NCBI GenBank assembly: GCA_013361685.1 | Contig: JABFXP010000051.1 | Location: 1-64,000 of the forward strand | From: Catenulispora sp. | GTDB taxonomy: Bacteria; Actinomycetota; Actinomycetes; Streptomycetales; Catenulisporaceae | DNA length: 64,000 nt | Reading direction: 5' to 3' | Shown here: positions 54,126 to 61,521 of the stretch, piece by piece | Layout: every line of letters starts with the position of its first letter | How positions within the stretch are numbered: position 1 is the first letter of the stretch | Position numbers and translations under genes: made by a program | Notes under the pieces: generated by a model | What the model saw: the letters and a program-made list of their open reading frames with translations, nothing else | Database searches by the model: none | Told to the model about the DNA's origin: nothing

Positions 54126-55432
54126 GCGGTCTCCTCATCGGGTTGGACGACGAACGGCACCGGATGCGCCGGAGCCTTGGCGGGGCGGTGCCGCACAGCT
54201 TCCGGCGGGCCGTCCGGGAGCTGCGGCAAGCCCTGGTTCAACACGGACACCAGGACCGACAGCGCCATGACCTCGGCCAAAGCGCGCCCCAAGCACGCGT
54301 GAAGGCCGCCGCCGAACGCCCATAAGCGGGCCGGGCTCGCCGCCCCCGGCAGGAACCGCTCCGGAATGAAGTCGTTGGGCTGTGAGAACACGTCGGCGTC
54401 GAAGTGCCCGGCCGACGGCGAGTACGCCACGGTCGTCCCGGCCGGGATGTCCACGCCGCACACGGTCAGCGGCGCGAGCACCCGGCGCTGGGACAGCAGG
54501 TTCGGCGAGTGCAGACGCAGCGACTCGGCGACCACCGCGCGCAGCATCGGCAGCGCGCCGGGGTCGGTCAAACGCTCCGGTCGGCTGGCCGCGCCACGAG
54601 CCTCGATCATGGCCAGACGAGCAGGACCCGGCGCCTGGGCCAGCTCGATCAGCGACCAGGTGATCAGGCTGGCCGTCGTCTCGCGGGCCGCGATCAGCAG
54701 CGCAAGCAGATGATCCGACAGAGGTCCCGCCGCCGCGGGCGCGGCCTGGAACCGTTCGGCCAACAGCGGCAGAGCGCTGCCGACGCAATGGCTGTCGGCG
54801 GTGCCGGCCAGGCGGATGACCAGGTCGTGCAGGTGCCGCCGCGTCCGCATGCCGGCCCAGTAACGGGCGGCCAAATACCGGCGGTGCCCGGACGGCGCGC
54901 TCGTGGCGATGACGAAGCGCCGGAACGCCGCCTGTAGCCGCCGCCCGTCTGTGTCCTCCGCGTCGACACCCAGCAGAACGCGGGCGCTCATGGCGAAGGT
55001 GACGTGACGCGATGCCGCGTACAGATCCGGCTGCAGTCGCCCGGTCCATGACGCGGCGGCACGGTCGGCGACCTCCAGCAGGGCATCGACGTAGCCGGGT
55101 ATCGCCCGGCTCGACAACGCCGGCCGGACCCGACGTCGCGCCTCGGCATGGTGGTCCTCCGTCAGGTTGAACAGCGCCTGGCCGAACAGGTCATGCACCA
55201 GCGGGGTGTTGAGCACCTCCAGCCGACCGCGTTCACGGCTGAACAACTCCTGCAGCCCCTCCGGCGCGACCACCAGGACAGCCTCCGCGCCGTCGACCGT
55301 CGTCCGGAACACGGGCCCGCACAGTCCTCGCGCCTCGGACATCGCACCGACGGGGTCGGTCCCGAAGCCGCGCAGCGCACACCGCGGTACCCCAGAAGCC
55401 GAGCGTCCGTCGACTGTGTCAGGCACCTGCAC
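54122..55432 (-). CDS. Cytochrome P450
   Basis: A 436-residue P450. The start is placed at GTG 55432 inside the end of the radical SAM gene. The heme loop is 'LWAFGGGLHACLGRALAEV' and the ExxR helix is 'AVVAESLRLHSPN'. The I-helix is 'LIAARETTASLITW', where the usual AG/T pair is ARETT, so oxygen activation may be unusual. A tailoring hydroxylase or oxidase is likely; it needs ferredoxin partners not seen here. Confidence 0.85.
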   Translation of the reverse strand: MQVPDTVDGRSASGVPRCALRGFGTDPVGAMSEARGLCGPVFRTTVDGAEAVLVVAPEGLQELFSRERGRLEVLNTPLVHDLFGQALFNLTEDHHAEARRRVRPALSSRAIPGYVDALLEVADRAAASWTGRLQPDLYAASRHVTFAMSARVLLGVDAEDTDGRRLQAAFRRFVIATSAPSGHRRYLAARYWAGMRTRRHLHDLVIRLAGTADSHCVGSALPLLAERFQAAPAAAGPLSDHLLALLIAARETTASLITWSLIELAQAPGPARLAMIEARGAASRPERLTDPGALPMLRAVVAESLRLHSPNLLSQRRVLAPLTVCGVDIPAGTTVAYSPSAGHFDADVFSQPNDFIPERFLPGAASPARLWAFGGGLHACLGRALAEVMALSVLVSVLNQGLPQLPDGPPEAVRHRPAKAPAHPVPFVVQPDEETA

Positions 55433-56531
55433 GCCCCAACACCGCCATCTGCTCGGCCGCGCGCGCGGTGATGACCGCGTGATCAAGTGCCGCGGCCTCC
55501 AACGCGGGGCGGCACGAGCAGTCCGCAGGGAGATCGGCCGGGTCGCCGGACTCCCCGAACCGCATCAAGGAGTCCACGACCCCCTCGGCGCACCGGTCGC
55601 AGGCGTCGGGGAACACCGACTCGAAATCCGTGCCGCGCAGGTTCACGCAGGCCACCCGCACCGCCAGGCGCTCGTGGACCCGGCGCACCGCGTCCACCAC
55701 TGTCCACAGATTCGGCGGCTGGTAGAGGCCGGCCTGCCACAGTTCCCAGGCCACGGTGTTCCGGGACACCCTGGTCGGGCACAGCGTCATCCCGGTGACC
55801 CCGAGCCCGGTCAGGTAGTCGACGGACTGCACGACGTCGGTGACCGCCTCCGCGTCGGTGAGGAACGGCGGCTTCACCATCAGGTACACCTTCGGCGCCA
55901 CGCCGAGGCCGGACATCACCGACACGGCGCGCTCGAAGGAAACCTGCGAGATCCGGGTGTTGACCAGCGTCTCGCGCACCAGCGCATCCGCGGACTGCAA
56001 CCCGATCCCAATCTCCAGCTGCACGCCGCCGAGGGCTGCCAGGAATGGCTCCAGCACCGCGGCGGTGACGAACTGCGGCAGCGATTCCACCACCAGGCGC
56101 CTCACCCTGGCCGCCGCAACCAGCCGGCCGATCTCGACCTGAACATCGCGCGGGATCTCCCGCGGCGCGAAGAACGACCCGTCGTTGTACAGCGACAAGA
56201 CCTCGTAATCCGGCTCACCGTCGCCGTGCGCCAAGGTGCGCCGCACCTGATCCAGGAGGGACTCGCCGCTGGAGCCATCGGCCAGGCCGTAGTTGTTCTC
56301 GTTCGTGAACGGGCACATAGTGCAGGTCGGAACCGAGCATCCGCCCGACATCACGATGACCTTCTTTCGCCCGACCAGCCGACCGTCAGGCAGCCGGATC
56401 GAGTCGTAGTCGACGAACCGCGGCTCGGCCAGCCGTACCTCTGAACGGGAGGTCCGCAGGCGAAGCGACAGATCCCCGATCGAACGACGCAGGTCCGTAG
56501 CCGAAATCGATGTGACTGTGTACTGATTCAC
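55419..56531 (-). CDS. RaSEA/Elp3-like radical SAM enzyme
   Basis: A 370-residue protein from GTG 56531, which overlaps the stop of the 53-aa gene (GTGA) and has GAGGG upstream. The cluster motif is 'SGGCSVPTCTMCPFT' (about residues 60-75), with four rather than three residues between the first two Cys. The rest, 'LEIGIGLQSADALVRETLV' and 'VYLMVKPPFLTDAEAV', is close to archaeosine-type RaSEA/Elp3 enzymes. Extra C-terminal Cys ('CDRC', 'CSC') could hold a second cluster. Substrate unknown. Confidence 0.8.
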   Translation of the reverse strand: MNQYTVTSISATDLRRSIGDLSLRLRTSRSEVRLAEPRFVDYDSIRLPDGRLVGRKKVIVMSGGCSVPTCTMCPFTNENNYGLADGSSGESLLDQVRRTLAHGDGEPDYEVLSLYNDGSFFAPREIPRDVQVEIGRLVAAARVRRLVVESLPQFVTAAVLEPFLAALGGVQLEIGIGLQSADALVRETLVNTRISQVSFERAVSVMSGLGVAPKVYLMVKPPFLTDAEAVTDVVQSVDYLTGLGVTGMTLCPTRVSRNTVAWELWQAGLYQPPNLWTVVDAVRRVHERLAVRVACVNLRGTDFESVFPDACDRCAEGVVDSLMRFGESGDPADLPADCSCRPALEAAALDHAVITARAAEQMAVLGRAGA

Positions 56532-56689
56532 TGATGCCCTCGCTTCCAAAGGCCGGGCGGGTCCGGCAAGTGTTCGTTGGCGCTGCTCGGAACGAAGCGC
56601 TGCTCATCGAAGGAAGCGGCGGCACGTCGGTGAAGACGACGGCCGCCAGAAGACCCGATGGTATCCAGATCACTGCGGTAAGTAGTCAT
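56528..56689 (-). CDS. 53-aa peptide coupled to radical SAM gene
   Basis: Below the ORF track limit in its true form. It reads from ATG 56689 and ends at TGA 56528, with 4-nt overlaps on both sides: ATGA with the phosphatase frame that continues to 56686, and GTGA with the radical SAM gene. It has no Cys, nine Ser/Thr, a basic centre and ends 'PDPPGLWKRGHQ'. It may be a RiPP precursor for the radical SAM enzyme, or a small partner protein. No homologue is recognised. Confidence 0.55.
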   Translation of the reverse strand: MTTYRSDLDTIGSSGGRRLHRRAAASFDEQRFVPSSANEHLPDPPGLWKRGHQ

Positions 56690-57551
56690 GGTTTTTCGCT
56701 CAGTGAGACAGGATGCTGATTGATGGTCGACGACCTCACGGCCTCCCGGCTGGGCCAGCTGATCGCCTGCCTGGCACGCCCCGACGACGGAAGGCACAGG
56801 GCCGCCGTGGCGTCGTCATGGGGCTTGCCGCGAAGCGTTCCGGCTGGCACGGCGGCGTCTGCCGCGCGCACAGCAGTAATGGCTCCCGCCGGCCGTCGGC
56901 TTCCAGCAGGTCGAGCAGCCCGGCCCAGGCGTACAGGCCGTGCCGATCGACCAGCCGGGACAATCCGTCGGTCATCACTGCGGCCCGGCGCAGCTTGTCG
57001 AGGTCGCCGCGGCCTGTCACGGCCTTGTCCGCGGCCTCGGGATGGATGCCGGCGACGGTGTAGGGATGCTCGGGGTGGCGGCCGAGGGGCCAGCGCTGGT
57101 GATCGGGGGTGGCGTCGCCGGGCCGGGTGTAGCCGGTGATCACCTCGGGGTCGGTCCCGTGATGCTGAAGCACGATCGGAGAGTCGGCCAACGCCAGGTA
57201 GTCGAAGCTGTCCGGGCCGAAGCGCAGGATCGAGACGGTGGTCGACGGGCTGTAGGGGTTGGCCAGGTCGCAGGTGTGCTCGTGGCCCGTCATGGCGTCG
57301 GCGATCGCCACGCACAGCAGCTCCGTCAGGGGAATGTCCGGCTCAGTCAGGCCGGCCGCCAGTCGTCCACCGAGGCGGCGGACCAGCCAGGGCACGCCGT
57401 GATGGCAGCCGTAGTCGGCGTTCGGCAGCGGGGTCACGCCGTCCAGGACGACGACGAAGTCCTGCCCGGTGATGATGTAGTCCTCGTTGATGCCGCCGGG
57501 CGCGGCGGCGCTGGCGACTGTGATCTCCAACGTTCGCTCCAGCCTTCTCAC
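56686..57551 (-). CDS. PP2C-like phosphatase, frameshifted
   Basis: A protein phosphatase 2C-like gene from GTG 57551 (GTGA overlap with the upstream NUDIX stop). 'GGINEDYIITGQDFVVVLDGVT' and 'AAVMTDGLSRLVDRHG' are PP2C motifs. The track frame ends at 56736 with a degenerate tail. A shift by one base near 56891 (within GGCCGGC) joins '...LLEADG' to 'PAGAITAVRAADAAVPAGT' and 'GKPHDDATAALCL', the usual PP2C C-terminus. That frame ends at 56686 in an ATGA overlap with the peptide gene. It is either a lost base (pseudogene or read error) or recoded. Confidence 0.72.
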
Positions 57552-58378
57552 GGCAGCCGGCCCTGGTTGAGGTCGACGCATTCGGCGTGGCCGTCGCGGA
57601 CCGCGAGTGCGGCGGCCAGGCGGCGATGGGCGTGATCGGGCAGCAGGTCTTCGGCCTGGCCCAGGGTGTAGAACCCGAACTCCGAGACTTCCGCAGGGCA
57701 CGGTCGGATCTTCTCGGCCTGTTCGGGGGCGAGGATTCCGCCCTCGTAGCTGCAGATAAGGATCGGCGGCCGATCGGTGGCCGGCATCCAGTCCACGCCG
57801 AGTAGCCGGCCCGGGGTGATGTCCAGGCCGAGTTCCTCGGCGACTTCGCGGCGGGCGCCGATGCGCGGGGGCTCATTTTCGTTGACGCCGCCGCCGGGCA
57901 GGGCCCAGTTCCTTTCCCCCGGGCGGTAGGGCTGCTGCACCAGCAGCACCCTGCCTTGCGGGTCGGAGATCACGACGATAGTGGCGGTCAGGACGCGGGG
58001 CATGGCGGCGATCCAGGCCGCGCGGTCGGGCTCGAACTCCGGCGGTGGTAGCGGTGGCGCGCCGTGGTCCAGGGAGCGGGTGTAGACGTGGGTCAGACGC
58101 GCGGCCAGTGCCTCGCGGGCGTCATCGGTCACGGCAGCCAGGGCGATGAGCGCTGTGATCGCCACGTCGGCAAGTTCGTCGGCGACGTCGTCCATTCCGT
58201 GGGTGATCCCTTTGCGTGGGTTGGTGCCGGTGGCGCCGATCAACGCTGTGGCGACCTCGCCGATCTCCTCGGTCAACTTCAGGGTGCCCAGCTGGATCAG
58301 GTCGAGCCCGTCAGCGGCGGCGTGCTGGCCGAGCCAGCCCCGCTGCTGGTCGATGATGCTCCAGGTGTACTCGTCCAT
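57548..58378 (-). CDS. MazG-like and NUDIX fusion
   Basis: A 276-residue protein from ATG 58378, 2 nt after the ABC transporter stop. The N-terminal MazG-like helical domain (about 1-105) has 'LTEEIGEVATALIG' and 'DDVADELADVAITAL'. The C-terminal NUDIX domain has the box 'GGGVNENEPPRIGARREVAEELG'. Both domain types hydrolyse nucleotides. The fusion may remove a nucleotide intermediate or sanitise the pool. Confidence 0.78.
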   Translation of the reverse strand: MDEYTWSIIDQQRGWLGQHAAADGLDLIQLGTLKLTEEIGEVATALIGATGTNPRKGITHGMDDVADELADVAITALIALAAVTDDAREALAARLTHVYTRSLDHGAPPLPPPEFEPDRAAWIAAMPRVLTATIVVISDPQGRVLLVQQPYRPGERNWALPGGGVNENEPPRIGARREVAEELGLDITPGRLLGVDWMPATDRPPILICSYEGGILAPEQAEKIRPCPAEVSEFGFYTLGQAEDLLPDHAHRRLAAALAVRDGHAECVDLNQGRLP

Positions 58379-58380
58379 GG

Positions 58381-60333
58381 CTACGCCGCCTCCTCGTCTG
58401 CGAGCGCGTATTGCTTGCGCTGCAGGTGGTAGAGGTCCGCGAATGCGCCTCCGGCGGCGAGGAGTTCTGCGAAGGTTCCGTGTTCGGCCACACGCCCTTC
58501 GTCGAGGCTGTAGACGTAGTCGGCGTGCCGGACACTGCCCAGACGGTGTGTGATCATGATGACGGTCTTGTCGGCGAGCAGGTCGTGGATGCCTTGGAAG
58601 GTGTCGACTTCGGCCTTGGGGTCGAGCGCGGCCGTCGGTTCGTCGAGGATCACGATCCCGGCGTCGCGGAAGTGCCCGGACCGCGCGAGGGCGATCTTCT
58701 GCCACTCGCCCCCGGAGGGTTTGACGCCGCGGTCGTAGTCCTTGCACAGCAGGGTGTCCAGGCCGTCGGAGTAGTCGTAGACGAAGTCGGCGCCTGCGTT
58801 GCGCAGAGCGGCGTGCATCGCCTGGGTATCGTCGAAGGCGTCCCAGCGGCCGATGCCGACGTTGGCGCCGGCGGAGAACGGCCAGCAGAAGAACCCCTGG
58901 GACAGCAAGGCGATGTGGCCGAACGCCTGACGCCGGTCGAGGGTGTGCAGCGGCGCGCCGTCCCAGGCGACCGTTCCCTCGTCGGGCAGGTACAACCCGG
59001 AAAGAATCTTGGCGAGGGTGGTCTTGCCGGAGCCGTTGTGGCCGACCAGGGCGATGGTCTGACCGCGGCGAACGGTGAGGCTGACGTGGTCCAGGGCCGG
59101 CCTGTCGGAGTCGGGGTAGCTGAACGACACGTCACGAACCTCGATGAGGTCCGGCGGTCCGTCGACCGGCTCTCCGCCTTCCGGGATGGCCAGGGCTTCG
59201 GCCTGTTCGCAGGCTTCGCTCCAGTCGCCCAGGTAGAGGCCGAGTTCGTAGAGCGAGTTGATCGAGCGGACCAGGCTGCCCAGCTGCGCGGTTCCGGTGC
59301 GCAGCGCGTACGCGGCGGCCCCCGCTGCGGCCAGCGGGATCGTGCCGCCGGTCACGAGGGCGAACAGCAGCAGGTATGCGCCGCCGGTCGCTACTCCTGT
59401 GGCGGCCCCGGCCTCCAGGGAGGTGCGGATGCGGGTGCGGGCCAGGCGGTGCTGTTCGGCGGCCAGGGAGTCGGAGATGCGCCGGTACTGCTCCAGAAGG
59501 AACGGGCCGGCGTTGTGGACCCGGATCTCCTCGGCGGTGTCGGCGTTGGTGAGCAGGAACGCCAGCTGGTACATCTGCCGGTTCGGGGTGAGCATCGCCA
59601 GCCGGGAGCGGTACATCTGCTGGGAGGCTTTCACCGCGGCGATGCCGCCGGGCAGCACGATCAGCGGCAGCAGCACCAGCAGCGCCGGGTGCAGCACCGC
59701 CAGCACCCCGGCCACGGCGATCAGGGACATCAGCCCCGACATGAGGTCCACCAGGCGGGAGATCGCCATCTCGATCCAGCTCGCCCCGTATTGAGCGGTG
59801 TCGATCAGGTCCTTGAGTTCACCCTGCTGGTACGAGATCAGCTCGACGCTGTTCGTGCGCTGGTAGAGCCGGTCCTGAGCCAGGCGCCGGACTTTCGGCT
59901 CAAGCCGGATCGACAGCCCAACCGACAGCGCGGAGCAGGTCCGGTTCGCCGCGGCCATCGCCCCGGCCAGCAGGATCGAGGGGATCGCGGCATGGACCCG
60001 GGCGACGGTGGCGCCGCCGGACAGCAGTGAGCGCAGCACCCCGTTGACCGCGAGAAGGCCGAACGCGGTGAAGGCGCCGGTCGCCAGCTCCGCGCCGAAC
60101 ACGATTAGGGCTGCGCGCCGGTCGGCGGCCCATGCCAGGCGCAGGCAGGTGCGGACCAGGTAGGGAAGGCGCGCGGCCACGGTGCGGAACCCGGAGGTGC
60201 CCAGCGCCCGGTCGTGGCGGGACCAGGAGGTGTTGTAGTGGCCAGCGTGCCCGAACAGCGGATCGGGGACCTCGTCCGGGCGCGCGGAGGACGCCGGTTC
60301 GACCGGCTCGGCGGTGGCGACGGCTGCTGTCAT
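58381..60333 (-). CDS. ABC exporter (half-transporter fusion)
   Basis: A 650-residue protein from ATG 60333 (ATGA overlap with the upstream stop). Residues about 75-330 form six membrane helices. The nucleotide-binding domain carries Walker A 'VGHNGSGKTTLAKIL' (about 431), signature 'KPSGGEWQKIALAR' (about 539; SGGEW for SGGQ) and Walker B 'AGIVILDEPTAAL'. It has no N-terminal peptidase domain, so if the product is a peptide, leader removal is done elsewhere. Probably exports the product. Confidence 0.87.
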   Translation of the reverse strand: MTAAVATAEPVEPASSARPDEVPDPLFGHAGHYNTSWSRHDRALGTSGFRTVAARLPYLVRTCLRLAWAADRRAALIVFGAELATGAFTAFGLLAVNGVLRSLLSGGATVARVHAAIPSILLAGAMAAANRTCSALSVGLSIRLEPKVRRLAQDRLYQRTNSVELISYQQGELKDLIDTAQYGASWIEMAISRLVDLMSGLMSLIAVAGVLAVLHPALLVLLPLIVLPGGIAAVKASQQMYRSRLAMLTPNRQMYQLAFLLTNADTAEEIRVHNAGPFLLEQYRRISDSLAAEQHRLARTRIRTSLEAGAATGVATGGAYLLLFALVTGGTIPLAAAGAAAYALRTGTAQLGSLVRSINSLYELGLYLGDWSEACEQAEALAIPEGGEPVDGPPDLIEVRDVSFSYPDSDRPALDHVSLTVRRGQTIALVGHNGSGKTTLAKILSGLYLPDEGTVAWDGAPLHTLDRRQAFGHIALLSQGFFCWPFSAGANVGIGRWDAFDDTQAMHAALRNAGADFVYDYSDGLDTLLCKDYDRGVKPSGGEWQKIALARSGHFRDAGIVILDEPTAALDPKAEVDTFQGIHDLLADKTVIMITHRLGSVRHADYVYSLDEGRVAEHGTFAELLAAGGAFADLYHLQRKQYALADEEAA

Positions 60334-61379
60334 CGGGCACCTGCCGTCGCGGCGCCGTTCGCCCAGCCGATCGCGGTGTAGCCCGGCGTCCCGCTGGCGT
60401 CCACGAGGTTCAAGATGGTCTCGACGTGTTCGACGAACGGCACCGGCAGCGGCGCTCCAGGCTCGACCCAGGCCAGCCCCCGGCACAGCGCGGGCTCACG
60501 GTTCTCGACCTGACCGTCGAACGATTCGGCGGTGAAGTACATGGCGGTCGTCGGCCCGTAGGAGTTGATCACGTCCCCGGTCGCTACGTGCCGCAGGCCC
60601 TTGACCGTGATCCCCAACTCCTCGTACGCCTCGCGCACGAGGGCGTCGTGAGCGCTCTCGTCGAACTCCCGCGCCCCGCACGGCACGGCCCACATCTCCG
60701 GGCTGACCCCGACCTTGTCGCTGCGCAGACCCACCAGCAGCCGCCCGGCCGCATCGCGCAGGATCAGGTACACGCCCATCGGGATGCCCGGCCCCCGGTG
60801 CGCGGCGTCCGCGTCCGCGTCGAACTCCGAGGCCTGCCGTTTCAGGGCGAGGAGCAGCGCGTCGGCCCCGGCGCGGAAGGACGCGTTCTCGATGTCGTCG
60901 AGGTCCAGCCAGGCCGCGCCGTCGGTCTCGTCGGCGTCGTGCCGCAGCTTCGAGACGATGGTGGTGTACCCGAAGCGGAAGTCGACGTGGATGTGGTCGT
61001 GCTCCCCGGGGATGTCCACCAGGTGGTGCACGCCGATGTGGATCGGGGCCGTGTCGACCGGCTTCACGTCCCTGACGCCGGCCTCTTCGCCGAGTTCCCG
61101 CAGCGCCGCCCCGTAGAGCGTCCAGTCCTTGTCAGCCTCGATGTGACCGCCGGGCTGCAGTCGGAGGCCGCTGTACTTCTTGTGCGCGATGGCCAGGAAC
61201 CGGCCGTCGTGCTGGACGATCGCCGAGGCGGTGACGTGCCCGATCGGGTTGTCGCGGGAAGTGAGGTCGGCGTCGGCGTCCAGCAACTCGACGGCGGGCT
61301 TCAGGTAGTTGGCCTGGTCGGGGTGGGCGGCGAGGTAGGCGTCGAAGACAGCACGGATGTGGTCGGCGGGCACGGGCAC
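60330..61379 (-). CDS. Tandem NUDIX hydrolase
   Basis: A 349-residue protein from GTG 61379 with AGGAGG upstream; the earlier ATG at 61475 has no ribosome site. Two complete NUDIX boxes are present: 'GGHIEADKDWTLYGAALRELGEEAG' and 'PCGAREFDESAHDALVREAYEELG', in separate folded halves. Duplicated NUDIX proteins are rare. The substrate is unknown; ADP-sugars are one option given the heptose genes. Confidence 0.75.
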   Translation of the reverse strand: MPVPADHIRAVFDAYLAAHPDQANYLKPAVELLDADADLTSRDNPIGHVTASAIVQHDGRFLAIAHKKYSGLRLQPGGHIEADKDWTLYGAALRELGEEAGVRDVKPVDTAPIHIGVHHLVDIPGEHDHIHVDFRFGYTTIVSKLRHDADETDGAAWLDLDDIENASFRAGADALLLALKRQASEFDADADAAHRGPGIPMGVYLILRDAAGRLLVGLRSDKVGVSPEMWAVPCGAREFDESAHDALVREAYEELGITVKGLRHVATGDVINSYGPTTAMYFTAESFDGQVENREPALCRGLAWVEPGAPLPVPFVEHVETILNLVDASGTPGYTAIGWANGAATAGAR

Positions 61380-61521
61380 GGAAGACCTCCTGGAGGGGCC
61401 GGCGGTCGGGTGGGGTGAGCGGTCGGACTCTACGACCCTCCTCTGACAGATTGAGATGAAATGAGTGCATTCCATAGTGTTCGTGGATGGGGTTCGCCAG
61501 CCGCGGTTTTCGGCCTCAGCG
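61380..61521 (-). promoter_or_regulatory. Probable internal promoter or leader region
   Basis: The 142 bases between the SpaB_C gene and the tandem NUDIX gene contain an AT-richer stretch on the minus strand ('GAACACTATGGAATGCACTC'). AGGAGG follows for the GTG start. This is the largest gap within the right-hand operon and could hold a promoter, but no exact -10/-35 is certain. Confidence 0.4.

Noticed and set aside
56686-57551. Programmed -1 frameshifting
   Set aside because: GGCCGGC is not a classical X XXY YYZ slippery site and no clear downstream pseudoknot was seen; a lost base is simpler.
61380-61475. Upstream ATG 61475 for the tandem NUDIX gene
   Set aside because: No ribosome site before it, while the GTG at 61379 has AGGAGG at good spacing.
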